45,597 nt of DNA from Welwitschia mirabilis (lineage: Eukaryota; Gnetophyta; Gnetopsida; Welwitschiales): positions 276,752,648 to 276,798,244 of the forward strand of contig JBOZIK010000001.1 in assembly GCA_051453625.1 (NCBI GenBank). The letters are read 5' to 3'. The notes beneath the pieces were generated by a model that did not search any database, was not told the origin of the DNA, and saw nothing but the letters and a program-made list of their open reading frames with translations. A program made the translations under genes and the position numbers. Positions 9,481 through 21,001 of the stretch are shown piece by piece; the stretch's first letter is position 1, and each line of letters opens with the position of its first letter.

Positions 9481-12400
9481 TTACAAGAAGGTTGATCTAG
9501 ATATAGATGAAGTTACAAATACTCTTTAAAGATGTTTCTAGCATGAATGGAGTATCCTATAGTGCATTTTGATTATTCATATTTAGGAAACTATACAGAT
9601 AGATAGGTCAAATCTCAAAAGGTGTTTGAAATGGATTTGGTACCCAAACCATTACCAGAAGTTTAGAAAATGGATTATGATTTGAGTTACGAGTTTACAT
9701 TTTTTATAATTTTTATGTGTAAATGATCCATATCATCATATCCCCTACTATCCTTGTCATTCTTCTTGTGATTTAGACTTTAATCCTTTTTTACCATGCT
9801 TACACTTAAAGTTTTACATATTTAACCTTAGAATATTATAAATTAATATATTATTATGGCTCTAACTACCAAATTTGTAGTTAATTATTTTTTGTACATG
9901 TTTTATTTAATAATCATTTTAATTGTTATTAATAATTACTAACTTTTAATATTGTATTTATCAATTATCCTAAGATATCAAAGTTCATTAAAGCTAACCT
10001 AATGAAAATAACTGCTACTATTACTAAAATCACTAGTGTCACTAGTTTTTGAGGTCAAAACATTTTTCATAGAATAGACGACTAAATAGAAAATAAATTG
10101 GCAAATCAACTTTATAGCCTAGTGTTAAATTAGTCTTTAAAGGCTAAGGACTATGTATTTATTTCTTATCATATAATAAAATTCATTGGTACCCATCTAT
10201 TAATAAGTACAATGTATTAATAGACATCTAAAAACCTAAATGAAGCTATATAAATAGTGCCTACCATAAGTGATAATCCTTAATCTATACTTCATTATTC
10301 AAGATCTCTAGCTTAGAGTTTTATGTTGTTAGAGATTTACTCTTCATTCATTCATAGGCAATTAAATCATTTTAGATCTAAAACTACTATGATGATCATG
10401 GTATTTTATCTCTTCATGAGGTTTTAATCCTCTCTAATTCCTCCTTAGATTTGAGGAAATAATTAACTCATAAGACATGTATCTTATTATGTCCTAGTGC
10501 TTGATCTGTGATAATTAGTATTTTCTACAATGTTTTATCATTGGTAAATGCACTTTGATATATCCTTAAATTTTTCTCCATTCTTCCATAATTGCTTTAA
10601 TTAATTTTACTAATTATAACATAGTTTATTCTAAATTTTCTTTCATATTTATTTCTTAATTTATTCCTTCAATGACTTATTAGTATTTAGAGGATAGATA
10701 TGTTAATTTATGATATCTTTTATGCTATCCAAGTGTTTTGCATATTTTAGTATAAGATGAAAAAATTGTAATAGTTGTAGTTCTATTAGATTTGGAATTT
10801 ATTTTGAATAATTTATTACACATTTAAGAATCCAATTGACATTTAGTATAATATCTTTCACTTTGCTAATTTTAATTAATAAAGTACCTTATAAATAGAA
10901 ATTTCTAATTCCTTGAAGAAGATGTTAACTCTATTGAATTTACAACTTTTTAAACATGTTTGAAATTCATGTTTTCTTAAATCCATGATTAAAACCTTTA
11001 TTCAAACCTTACATGCTTTAAAATACCTTTAAATCCTAGAGAGAGAATGATAATTATGATTAATTATACTATAACAAATGTCATAGTTTATTTATTTAAA
11101 TATATACTTATACCTTGATATCTAGAATACATCTTTCAAATATTGCAAATTATAGTACAATTTAAGATGTTACAACGTTTTAGTTTTACTATTAGGGACT
11201 GCAATTGGTATTTCTTAGCTTACTAAAAATCGTTTTTCTTTGTGAAAATTTCTCTATTTTTTATATCTTAAATCTATTTCTATTAAAACTACAAAAATGT
11301 TTATATGTCTTGTAAGAAGAGAATATAAGAAAAGATCTATGGACGTTCATCTCAAATTTGTTACACATAACTTTGCTTCTATCCAAGTATATTTAACCTT
11401 GTTTTTACATTTCTAGATATAAAGCGATTATTTTCAATTTAATACAAAAACTTGTGAAGACTCTCTATGTGTTTTTCTATTGATATACACTCTATGTTAT
11501 AAATATAAAAGTTTGAAATCTAAAAATATATTTGTCAAATTATATGTATTAATTAGTATAAGACTACTCTATGTTTATAATTTATTTTTTAAAGTGCAAA
11601 TTTTCATAATTAACTAGAATTGCTATCAATTTGACATGTTTCTATTCTTTTTCTAAATGTTTTAATTATTGAAATTTCAAGTTGTGTACTTCAAAGCTTT
11701 TCATAAATTTTTGTTAGCAATCTATCTTAAAAATATTATTGTTATCCATAACTTTCATGTATCATTGAATTAGATTTACTATTAAGTAGCTTCATAGGAA
11801 AAGTAATGAATAACTATAATACTAATCACTCCTAAATAACTTTAGTGTTAAGTTTGATTAGGAATATTTAGAAACTATATTTCAAACAATTGAAACCTTA
11901 ATTAACAATCCCAAATATATTCTTTTAGATGAGATAAATACATCTAGAATAGATAGAGATAAAATCTATTCAGGATTGTCCTTAGGAAATTTGAAAGAAC
12001 TATGGTGATGTAGCTATTTAGGTAAACTTTATTGAATGGTTTTATGTCCTAACATAAGCCAAATTAAATAAATCTAGTTATCATCAATTTGTTACTTGAA
12101 TTTTATGGATTAGATTCTAATGTTTGCTCTTAATACTTAAAATAATTTGAAGTTATAATTTGATCATTAAAAATGAAGGTGAAATAGTTGGAATGAAAAT
12201 TTCACTATTTTCATTCAAAGAAGAAGATAAATCTTAGCTAAACATTTAGTTAAATTAGGTAATGTAGAAAATTTATACATGAGTCTTTAAAAAAGTATTT
12301 TTCCAACACATAAAACCAATTAACTAAGAATTAAAATCATGAGTATTCAAGAATAAGATAAAGTACCTTTTTATAAGGTAAGCCCCTTAAGACCTACTAA

Positions 12401-13230
12401 AGAGATATCCACATCATGGTTTTAAATCTTATAGTGTACTAAGTTATGAATAATTAACTATGTAAAGTAAAAAAAACTAATAGAGATTATATGTAATAAA
12501 AAGTTTACTCCTATAGAGCCACATGAAAGATACAATACATTGATAAAGATAGATAAAAGCTATAAAAATTGAGAATGAGCTTTTAAAACAAAATAAATAG
12601 CCAAATAAAATCAATTATTTAAGGTTATACAATGATAAATATATAAGTTGGTTAAGAAAACAAACCCAAATACAAAAATCAATTGCATCACTAAGAGTTT
12701 AGATAGTCCTTAGTCACTAAAACCTTGAATATGTGGTGTTCAAGCTATATGTGCTATATGTACATTTCATAAATATAAAATTCCTCTATCCCATTCTACA
12801 AAAAGCGAATTACTAAGAAGATGAGTATTTTGTAAGATAAAAACACTTTTTAGGATTGCAACAAGAGAAACAATAATTTCCCTATGGAGATTCTTATAAT
12901 TAATATGGAAAAACCACTATGATTTCTCATCAAACTCTTAATCTAATGTAAAACCTACTTCATAAGAGCCTAGTTAACCTTAAAGTAGAGGACTAGAGGA
13001 AATCTTTAAATAATTCATGAAAATCAAATTAGCCAAAAATAATCAATAAGCTAAAATTGACAGCCAAAACATTTAAATTCTTTAATGTCTGTAATAAGGA
13101 ATGAATCAATCTTTTTCAACCTAAAACCAAGTTGTTAATTACATTTAACTAAAAAGAAAAGAGAAATATTTAAACATAATATTTCTTAAATCATAAAGGT
13201 ATTAACATAGTTGAAGAATAATGATAAGTT
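9481..13230. other. AT-rich DNA, no gene
   Basis: Stops are dense in all six frames and no protein-like stretch was seen. It probably consists of old LTR or non-coding retroelement sequence. The only local signal is a TATA-box-like site near 10,247. Confidence 0.4.
10247..10255 (+). promoter_or_regulatory. TATA-box-like site
   Basis: tatataaat, followed within 25 bases by tgcctacc and about 45 bases later by pyrimidine-rich sequence, resembles an RNA polymerase II core promoter as found in LTRs. With no downstream gene and this AT content, chance is quite possible. Confidence 0.2.
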
Positions 13231-13330
13231 NNNNNNNNNNNNNNNNNNNNNNNNNNNNNNNNNNNNNNNNNNNNNNNNNNNNNNNNNNNNNNNNNNNNNN
13301 NNNNNNNNNNNNNNNNNNNNNNNNNNNNNN
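13231..13330. other. Assembly gap, 100 N, with overlapping flanks
   Basis: The 24 bases before the gap (13,207-13,230) recur immediately after it (13,331-13,354) with one mismatch. The gap is probably artificial. Confidence 0.85.
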
Positions 13331-13354
13331 ATAGTTAAAGAATAATGATAAGTT

Positions 13355-14002
13355 AAGGGATCTCATTAATAAGTGATACATATATAAACAAAAGTATTCG
13401 GCCACCTCAAAAAGATTATCATCTAGAGAAGACTCTTTTACATATAGTTCCAAATTTCAAACAACTACTAAGCTTGAAAAAGATGAAAAGAATGAAATGA
13501 AAAGTTTTAAAATTGAATAATTAATAAAGACCTCATTTCCTAAACATTTTACATCATTACAAAAGAAATATCATTAAAAAAAATGTAAAAATCTTTTAAA
13601 AACGCGTCCTTTTAGATGTCATTAAGAAAGTACTTTATTATATTTCATATATATATATATATATATAGATTAAAATTAAGCTAAAGATAAATAACAATAC
13701 CTTTTTGCCACAAAAAATAAATTCTAATAACTCAAAATATTCTTCCACCAAAGTTTAGAGATCCCAGTTCCCTAAACATTTTGTGCATCATGGGTAATAA
13801 GAGGAATAACAAATCCCTACTTAGCTTATAAGCTAGTGATAACCTAATGACTTATTCATTATATAAAAATCTTGGATTAAAATGAATAAAGAAAACTATA
13901 AGAACTTTAAAACTTATTACTCACTCCACTAATGTTCTCAAGGAAATAACAAAAGATGTTTTTATGGAGATAGATAAATTTCACTACATAGTGGATTTGT
14001 AN
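13355..14002. other. AT-rich DNA with (AT)n microsatellite, no gene
   Basis: No open frame of interest. A pure (AT)n run occupies about 13,647-13,667. Confidence 0.5.
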
Positions 14003-14747
14003 NNNNNNNNNNNNNNNNNNNNNNNNNNNNNNNNNNNNNNNNNNNNNNNNNNNNNNNNNNNNNNNNNNNNNNNNNNNNNNNNNNNNNNNNNNNNNNNNNN
14101 NNNNNNNNNNNNNNNNNNNNNNNNNNNNNNNNNNNNNNNNNNNNNNNNNNNNNNNNNNNNNNNNNNNNNNNNNNNNNNNNNNNNNNNNNNNNNNNNNNNN
14201 NNNNNNNNNNNNNNNNNNNNNNNNNNNNNNNNNNNNNNNNNNNNNNNNNNNNNNNNNNNNNNNNNNNNNNNNNNNNNNNNNNNNNNNNNNNNNNNNNNNN
14301 NNNNNNNNNNNNNNNNNNNNNNNNNNNNNNNNNNNNNNNNNNNNNNNNNNNNNNNNNNNNNNNNNNNNNNNNNNNNNNNNNNNNNNNNNNNNNNNNNNNN
14401 NNNNNNNNNNNNNNNNNNNNNNNNNNNNNNNNNNNNNNNNNNNNNNNNNNNNNNNNNNNNNNNNNNNNNNNNNNNNNNNNNNNNNNNNNNNNNNNNNNNN
14501 NNNNNNNNNNNNNNNNNNNNNNNNNNNNNNNNNNNNNNNNNNNNNNNNNNNNNNNNNNNNNNNNNNNNNNNNNNNNNNNNNNNNNNNNNNNNNNNNNNNN
14601 NNNNNNNNNNNNNNNNNNNNNNNNNNNNNNNNNNNNNNNNNNNNNNNNNNNNNNNNNNNNNNNNNNNNNNNNNNNNNNNNNNNNNNNNNNNNNNNNNNNN
14701 NNNNNNNNNNNNNNNNNNNNNNNNNNNNNNNNNNNNNNNNNNNNNNN
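14003..14747. other. Assembly gap, 745 N
   Basis: Estimated-size gap with no flank overlap visible. Confidence 0.9.
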
Positions 14748-15807
14748 GGAATATAAATTCCAAGTTATAATTTTTCAAGGTACTAAAAAATAACTTCATA
14801 AATGAATTAGAAGATCTATAAGTAATTGAAATAGGTAAAGATAAAATTATTAAAACTTTATCCTTTTAGAGTATGATCTACTATGCAAAGCTTATGAACA
14901 ACTGATATCTATCCTCCAAAGAAATTCTTACTTTAGGACATTCTATAAGAATGCTAAATTTAAACCTTTATCATGTGCACCATGTAACTTCCCCCTTTTT
15001 CTTTTTATGATACTCCACCACACATCAAACCCTAATTTCCACACTATCATACACTATGTAACTTCACATTCATGTCTCCTTTTAGCCCTCATTTACCATA
15101 TGTTTCCCTCATTTACATTAAGCCATTTTCATAATTTCACTATATTTTACTATATATTTATTAATATACTAATTAACATATATATAGTATTCTTGAATAA
15201 ATCTAACATTCCTATTGTTTCTTGTATCATTAACCATAACATTTCAAATTTTTTATTATAATCCTTCCACTTTCACCATTATTACTATTTTTTCTTATCT
15301 TCATGATTTGTTGTTTGTTACAAATCATATTATTTAAAAATTTCCTACCATTATCCACACATGCATTGTATTATTTTTTATATCCTTACCCATATTTCTT
15401 ACATATTTCTATTTCCAATGTCAGTTTAATAACTTAGCTAATTTCCTTTTGGTTAATAAAATGGTTTAAACTAGATAAGTACACAATTATTACTTACGTT
15501 TTTAAATAGTATTTGAGAGAAATCAAATACTTGCATTAGAAAACATAGTAGAAAAATAGAAAATAAGGAATGCTTTTCTCTTAATAGTGTATCCTCTCAT
15601 GTGCATGAGACTCTATTGAATCTTACTAATTACTAAAAAATCTCTAGAGTCTTTAAACTTTAAAAATTTTTAGATACATTTAGTGGTAAACTGGTAGATA
15701 TTGATACCTTTATCATGTATTGAAGACCTAATCTAATTTTATCATGTGATGTTTATTCTTCTTATAAGAATTTATAATAAGCAAATAGAGCAATGACAAT
15801 AGAAATA
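14748..15807. other. AT-rich DNA, no gene
   Basis: Holds one 84-codon plus-strand frame (15,007-15,261) with hydrophobic, His/Phe/Ile-rich composition expected by chance. This is the sequence into which the copia element at 15,813 inserted. Confidence 0.4.
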
Positions 15808-15812
15808 GGTAA
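15808..15812 (+). repeat. Target-site duplication GGTAA (left)
   Basis: GGTAA directly precedes the TG of the left LTR and is repeated directly after the right LTR (20,997-21,001). A five-base duplication is normal for Ty1/copia integration. Confidence 0.9.
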
Positions 15813-16000
15813 TGTTAGGGATGTGGCTCAAATTGTGGGCACACATCCATAAGTGCATAAGGTGGTGATCGCCCCTAGAATTTTGCAAACCTTTGAGTGC
15901 TCCACATCTATTTAACTCCACCACTTTAACCACCTTCAAATAAGATTGCTTCTCACCTAAGCCAACTTTTTGCCATAGACCTGTAATCGAATCTCTATCA
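15813..16000 (+). repeat. Left (5') LTR of copia element
   Basis: 188 bp from TGTTAGGGATG to CTATCA, with TG and CA ends. Its partner is 20,808-20,996. It is short for a plant LTR. Confidence 0.93.
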
Positions 16001-16002
16001 AG

Positions 16003-16013
16003 TGGTATCAGAT
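16003..16013 (+). other. Primer-binding site, tRNA-iMet
   Basis: tggtatcagat lies two bases (ag) after the LTR and matches the usual copia TGGTATCAGAGC at ten of its first eleven positions. This is where minus-strand DNA synthesis would start. Confidence 0.9.
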
Positions 16014-17533
16014 TAGTCTTATATCCTGTTAAGCACCCCAGTCACCTATTTGACTACACCGTCTTGTTTGTTTCCATCACTGTGTAGGATTATTTTCTTA
16101 TGTCTCCACACTGCCAAGCACTATTCGATGCTTCTTTACACTGTTTTGTATCCTTTCTTTATACTTTTGCTTTTTCATTGATAAAAATCAATTTTGCGGA
16201 TTGACAACGTGCTCACAGATGATCATGTTTAGCCTTTTTCTGCATGGGCTTTTATAAAATCAATGTCTTTCTGGTGTATTCCACAGTAGATTAAAGGAGG
16301 AAAATAGCATCACCTTGTTCCTTCTTTGAAAGACATCTTACCAGACCTGCATCTTTTTGCCTGTTGCTCCTTTTAAACTTTGACGCATCTCCTTCTAGAC
16401 CTTATATCTGTTACTCGGGCTAGCCCTTCGGGCCCCCTTTTTGTGCTCATATGTCACCATCATCTTTTCATGGCATTGTCTTTTTGTGCAGCCTTTGTGC
16501 TTTCTCAGTTCTATTGCACCTCCCGTCGTCATCTTTCATGGTAGGTTCCTTTTATAAAAGATGACAAATTAAATTAGTGAAGGCTTTTGTGTGCCTTTTG
16601 TTACCTTTGTGGCTTCTTCTTACTAGTATGCCATGTAACTTCAACACATCATCACTTTCTAGGTTTATAGTTCTCTCTCTTGTTTTGAAAACTATGCTTT
16701 AGCTGGAGTATTGTTGTGGCATCATCAATCATTTTGCAAACTTTGTTTTTTGCCTAAGTAATGCTATGACATCTTCAATTTTCTAGCATTTTGGCCCTGT
16801 TTGACTTGTCATTAATGCACTCTACCATGCAACTACCTCAATCGTGGCTACCAATGTCGATAGCTCTTGCACCTACCTTTTTAACAATGATTGCCATTAC
16901 TTTTGTCAGCCACTGCTTCCTTCAAGATCATCGCCATGTACATAACTTCCATCCTTAGGGGTGACTTAACTCATAGCATCCTCCTCTAACAGCGGTCCTC
17001 CTACTGATGTACCTTTTTGTTCTAATTGAGACATACTTCTCTTGCATATCATTGTTATCTATCAACATATACTAATCCTTTGATAGTACCTTCATCTCCA
17101 CTCTACTTGATAGCGCCTTAGTATCATCATGCTCACAGCGCTCGCCTCCTTGCCTATGGTTCCTTCGCTTACAGTACACTCATGCATTATCACTTCCATT
17201 AGACCTCTTCTTCACTTGATCTGATAGAGCCTTAGCATGCTACTCCACATGGCCACCTCACTAGATGCTTTTTGGTGATTCGCACATGCTCTATACCTTT
17301 TTTAACTTTTGCTTATGAATTTTTTCTTGTAAGGCCTTTACCTTTTAAAAGGAAAATTAAAAAAAAAAAAATTTGTGGCCTTAAGGGGTAAAGTTCTCAT
17401 AGCATAAGTTGATGGTATATTTGCTGTAGTAGGCTTTATAAGAGTTACCATCACCTTACATTTAACCTCTGATTTGCTTGTATACAAGAGTTGTTTTTCA
17501 CAACTCTTTTGTATGGCCACCGTGATAAAGGTT
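16014..17533 (+). other. Long, GC-richer leader of the copia element
   Basis: About 1.5 kb between the primer site and gag. Copia leaders are usually far shorter. The composition is C/T-rich and visibly less AT-rich than the surrounding DNA. It holds local repeats: a cttgat(a/c)...gccttag motif near 17,106 and 17,217, and an atcttcaat/attttgg motif near 16,720 and 16,765. It also has a GC-rich palindrome at 16,417-16,433. No sustained open frame with protein character was seen on either strand. It could be a true leader, a decayed captured sequence or a nested insertion. Confidence 0.6.
16417..16433 (+). other. GC palindrome / short hairpin in the leader
   Basis: GGGCTAGCCC (16,417-16,426) is a perfect 10 bp palindrome. 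It overlaps GCCC-TTC-GGGC (16,423-16,433), a perfect four-pair hairpin. Retroviral leaders use such palindromes for RNA dimerisation. A similar role here is only inference. Confidence 0.4.
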
Positions 17534-18496
17534 GACATCAAAAAATTTAATGACCAATTGAGTTTTTCTATATGGCATGTTTAGATAAGAGTCATTCTCA
17601 CTCAAAATGGCTTGAAGAAGGTCATGGATAGAAAAGCAAAAAAAAACCAAGGCCATGCCTGACGAGTAATGGGACGAGTTAGATGAAAAGGCCCTGATAA
17701 TAATTCAATTATGCTTATCCAAGAAGGTTCTCTATGAGGTTATATGTGAGACCACTGCTGTTGGACTATGGCTAAAATTGGAAGCATTATACATGATGAA
17801 AAGTCTCACTAACAAGCTTTGACTTAAGGAATGCATATTTACCATTCGAATGATAGAAGNNNNNNNNNNNNNNNNNNNNNNNNNNNNNNNNNNNNNNNNN
17901 NNNNNNNNNNNNNNNNNNNNNNNNNNNNNNNNNNNNNNNNNNNNNNNNNNNNNNNNNNNATAGAAGATACTCCTGTTTAAAAACATATCAATAAGTTTAA
18001 TTCAATTCTTTTAGATTTAGAAAACTTCGATGTGCACATTGAAGATGGAGACAAGGTTGTTTTGTTAGTTGTCTCTTTACCTCTAGCCTATAGGAATTTT
18101 AAAGAAATTATGTTGTATGATTGTTTAGATATCTTGTCTTTTGAAGATGTTAAAGATAATATATTATCCAAAGAAAAGTTTGATTCTGAAATTTACTCTG
18201 AGGACAAGGATAAAGGTTTGATAATTAGAGGTAGAAGTCATAATAATGAATATGCTAAAAACTATAAGAAGTCCAGGTCAAAGTCAAGAGGATGTAGCTT
18301 CAATAGTAAAACTTGTCGGTATTATAAAAAGATAGGATATGAGATTTCTAAATGTTATAAGTTGAAAAATAAATACGAAAGAGAAACAAAGAGGAAACAA
18401 CCTCATCAATATGCTAAGGCTAGTATCATTGAAACTGATACTGAAGGTGATGTACTATTATCTGTATCTTTTGCTGATGATAGAAGTCAATTTAAA
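17534..18496 (+). pseudogene. Copia gag (capsid/nucleocapsid), decayed
   Basis: Gag forms the particle in which the element's RNA is packaged and copied. Reading from KFND (17,534) there are in-frame stops and at least one frame change. The conserved Tork-like core is clear: DELDEKAL and QLCLSKKVLYEV, then LEALYMMKSLTNKL before the gap at 17,860. After the gap come LLDLENFDVHIEDGDK and LVVSLPLAY, followed by a Lys/Arg/Ser-rich basic stretch. From 18,032 the frame is open to the stop at 18,497. The zinc knuckle (18,314-18,355) reads CRYYKKIGYEISKC. The spacing of CX2CX4HX4C is kept, but the second Cys and the His are both Tyr, so it could not bind zinc. The frame runs without loss if the 7-base overlap at the gap is merged. 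Confidence 0.88.
17860..17959. other. Assembly gap, 100 N, inside gag
   Basis: The flanks share atagaag. If the overlap is merged, the gag frame and the family's expected residue spacing continue unbroken, so no sequence appears to be missing. Confidence 0.85.
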
Positions 18497-18570
18497 TGAA
18501 TTCTTAATTTAGATTGTATATTTCATATCTATCCTCAAAAGGACTTGTTTAACAATTTTGAATCAGTACA
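18497..18570 (+). pseudogene. Copia aspartic protease remnant, active site lost
   Basis: The protease would cut the gag-pol polyprotein. Directly after gag the family has W-I-L-D-S-G. Here the Trp codon is TGA (18,497-18,499) and the catalytic D-S-G is N-L-D (18,506-18,514), followed by the recognisable FHIYPQKDLF. All of these changes fit G:C to A:T transitions. The rest of the domain lies in the 189-N gap. Confidence 0.8.
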
Positions 18571-18759
18571 NNNNNNNNNNNNNNNNNNNNNNNNNNNNNN
18601 NNNNNNNNNNNNNNNNNNNNNNNNNNNNNNNNNNNNNNNNNNNNNNNNNNNNNNNNNNNNNNNNNNNNNNNNNNNNNNNNNNNNNNNNNNNNNNNNNNNN
18701 NNNNNNNNNNNNNNNNNNNNNNNNNNNNNNNNNNNNNNNNNNNNNNNNNNNNNNNNNNN
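18571..18759. other. Assembly gap, 189 N, inside protease region
   Basis: Flanks are gtaca and agtac. The length looks like an estimate. The gap removes most of the protease and the start of the pre-integrase region. Confidence 0.9.
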
Positions 18760-19686
18760 AGTACTAAAAGTAATTAAAGGTGATCTTATTATTTTAAAGA
18801 CAAACCATTATAGTAGCCTATATGTCTTGCGAGGTGCTACTATTCTAGGTTCAGTAGCTAGTTTAACATCTATGCCTAATTCTCACGTTATTTACTTGTG
18901 GCACATGCCACTAGATCACATGAGTGAAAAAGGTATGTACATATTATGTAAAAAAGATCTTCTCTATGATTAGCGTATGGTAAATTGGAATTCTATGAAC
19001 ATTGCATTTTTGGTAAATAGAAACGAGTTAGTTTCTCTACTGTAACTCATCACACTAAAGGTGTTCTGGATTATATTCACTCTGATCTATAGAGACCTTC
19101 TAAGGTTCTTTCTATTATTGGTCATTATTTTATGATGACTATTATTAATGATTATTCTCATAAAGTATGGGTTTATTTTCTAAGGTAGAAAAATGAAGCT
19201 TTCTTTACTTTCAAACATTGAAAAATTCTCGTTGAAAATCAGATAGGCAGGAAGGTTAAGAAACTCGGGACCAATAATGGGTTAGAGTTTTGTTTAAGTG
19301 ATTTTAATGAGTTTTATTCTAACAATGGAATTTATAGATACAAAACATTCGTTAGAATGCCACAATAGAATGGTGTTGTAGAATGTATGAACAGAAAAAT
19401 CCTTGAAAGCACTCATTGTATACTCTCTAATGCTAACTTATGGCATCGATGTGATTTATGGGCTAAGGCAATTTCTACAGCTTGTTATCTCGTCAATCGC
19501 TCTCCACATGCATCACTTGAATTTAAAATTCTAGAAGAGATTTGGTCAAGTAATCCTATTAACTACTTTCAATTAAAATTATTTAATTCTCTAGCATTTG
19601 CCCATGCTAATGATGGTAAATTAGCACCTAAAGCTATTAAATGCCTATTTCTAGGTTATGCTTCTGAGTCTAAAGGATATCGTTTA
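18760..19686 (+). pseudogene. Copia GAG-pre-integrase and integrase, decayed
   Basis: Integrase would insert the cDNA into the chromosome. The pre-integrase segment shows LWHMPLDHMSEKGM and, after a stop, KLEFYEHCIFGK, where the first Cys of the zinc pair is Tyr (18,994-18,996). The core keeps the first catalytic Asp (19,084-19,086, in HSDL), but the next Trp codon is TAG. The second Asp is Asn (19,273-19,275, in TNNGLEF). The Glu is kept (19,381-19,383, in NGVVEC). Spacing between the second and third positions is exactly 35 residues, as in the DD35E family. A clean open stretch covers 19,387-19,686 with STACYLVNRSPHAS and CLFLGYASESKGYRL. The enzyme is inactive. Confidence 0.9.
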
Positions 19687-20127
19687 TAGTGCCTTGAGTT
19701 GCATAAGGTGATTCTTAGTAGAGACATGACTTTTAATGAGGATGCTTTGCTTACCCCTCAAAAAAATTCTACTATTTCTTTTTCTTCTTCTCAAGATATT
19801 ACAGATCTGAAGTTTAGTAAGTAGATGGAGTTAGGGGTTACATACTCTTCGTCGACTGTTGTTAATTCCACACCTTCCTCCTCTACTGAAGTAAGTGTTG
19901 ATGAGAATGCTCCAAGTATTAGTACTCTTATCCAATCACAACAGGATTATTCAATTGCTCGAGATCGTTCGAGGAGAATGATAAAGAAACTAGCTAGATA
20001 TCTTAACACTAATGATGAGTCAGTTGCATATGCTCTTTCAAATTGTCTTTGGATTGTTGCCCTAAAATCGAAGAAGAGATTGAGCATATGTCAAACATTT
20101 CCTATTCTAATGCTGTTGGAAGTTTAA
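19687..20127 (+). pseudogene. Integrase C-terminal linker ending at the RT deletion
   Basis: After the stop at 19,687 the Ser/Thr-rich linker of copia pol follows (open from 19,825). It ends with the conserved lead-in to reverse transcriptase, IARDRSRRMIKK and SVAYALS (about 20,037). The sequence then jumps straight to the segment that normally follows reverse transcriptase, in a different frame (20,042 onward). The final part of this open frame is therefore a frame-shifted reading. Confidence 0.8.
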
Positions 20128-20768
20128 TGTATGATATGGTCTATACTAGATCTGATCTCATGTATGTTATCAGTATCGTGAGTTGATACACACATAATCT
20201 AGGAAAGGATCATTGGAATGCTATAAAATGGATCCTTCATTATTTAAAGGATACTTTTGACTTAAGCTTAGTATTTAATAAGTCCAAAGCCCTGTCTAAC
20301 AATGTAATAGGATTTACTAATTCTGATTATGGCAGTGATTTCGATAGGCAAAGATCTCTTTCAGGTTACATTTTTACACTCTATAATTTTGCCATCAGTT
20401 GGAAGGAATCTCTTCAATCCATTGCTGCATTATCGACCACAGAAGCTGAGTATGTTTTAGTTACTAAGGATGTGAAAGAAGCTACATGGTTATGAGGTTT
20501 AGTAATTAAACTTAGTATAATCCAAGACATGACTGTGCTGTTCTGTGATAGCCAAAGTGCTATTCATCTTACCAAGAATGACATGTATCACTCAAGGACC
20601 AAGCACATTGATATTAAGTATCACTATATTAGAAACACTCTTGCTATAGGAGACATTATTGTACAGAAGATACATACTTCATAAAATCCTATTGACATGT
20701 TGACAAAGTCTCTTCTGAAGGTCAAGTTCAAATAATGTTTGGACCTAGTAGGGATACGCAACAAGTAA
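20042..20768 (+). pseudogene. Copia RNase H and pol C-terminus
   Basis: RNase H degrades the RNA strand of the RNA/DNA hybrid during reverse transcription. The segment starts with EEEIEHM and AVGSLMYDMVYTRSDL, and then shows the RNase H core: TNSDYGSD with Asp at 20,325-20,327, STTEAEY at about 20,433-20,453, and CDSQSAIHL with Asp at 20,547-20,549. TKHIDIKYHYIR and NPIDMLTK follow. Catalytic acids and the late His are kept, so this is the best preserved domain. In-frame stops occur in IVS*Y and WL*G, and near the end. The usual RT core with its YVDD motif is absent upstream. Confidence 0.9.
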
Positions 20769-20796
20769 ATGACTAGCTATACATCAGATTTAAACA

Positions 20797-20807
20797 AAGG
20801 TGGAGAT
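20797..20807 (+). other. Polypurine tract of copia element
   Basis: aaaggtggaga plus t directly precedes the right LTR and matches the family's GGTGGAGATT. It primes plus-strand DNA synthesis. Confidence 0.85.
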
Positions 20808-20996
20808 TGGTAGGGATGTAGCTCAAATTGTGGGCACATATCCATAGGTGCACAAGGCGGTGATTGCCCATAGAATTCTGCAAACCTTTGAGCACTCTGC
20901 ATCTATTTAACTCCATCACTTCGACCACCTTTAAACAAGATTGCTTCTCGCCTTAGCCAACTTTCTGCCAATGCTCCTGCGATCAACTTTGTATTA
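20808..20996 (+). repeat. Right (3') LTR of copia element
   Basis: 189 bp from TGGTAGGGATG to GTATTA. The start and end each differ from the left LTR, and the terminal CA has become TA. Differences to the left copy are mostly transitions. Confidence 0.93.
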
Positions 20997-21001
20997 GGTA
21001 A
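20997..21001 (+). repeat. Target-site duplication GGTAA (right)
   Basis: Exact match to 15,808-15,812. Confidence 0.9.

Larger units (their letters stand above)
15813..20996 (+). mobile_element. Ty1/copia LTR retrotransposon (Tork-like), RT-deleted
   Basis: A structurally complete but dead element of 5,184 bp including two gaps. It has direct LTRs of 188 and 189 bp, a matching 5 bp target duplication GGTAA, an initiator-tRNA-Met binding site two bases inside the left LTR, and a polypurine tract against the right LTR. The internal order is long leader, gag, protease remnant, GAG-pre-integrase, integrase and RNase H, which is the copia order. The reverse transcriptase is missing by internal deletion. 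Gag and integrase wording resembles the Tork/TNT1 lineage, by eye only. The LTRs differ at roughly 30 of 188 positions by hand alignment, mainly transitions, so insertion is old. Confidence 0.93.

Noticed and set aside
13964-14799. 268-271 codon frames on both strands
   Set aside because: They span a 745-N gap; only a few real codons at each end.
15007-15261. 84-codon plus-strand frame
   Set aside because: Composition is what AT-rich, C-containing random DNA yields. No signal or family features.
17338-17541. 67-codon minus frame in the copia leader
   Set aside because: Opposite to the element's sense and without family resemblance.
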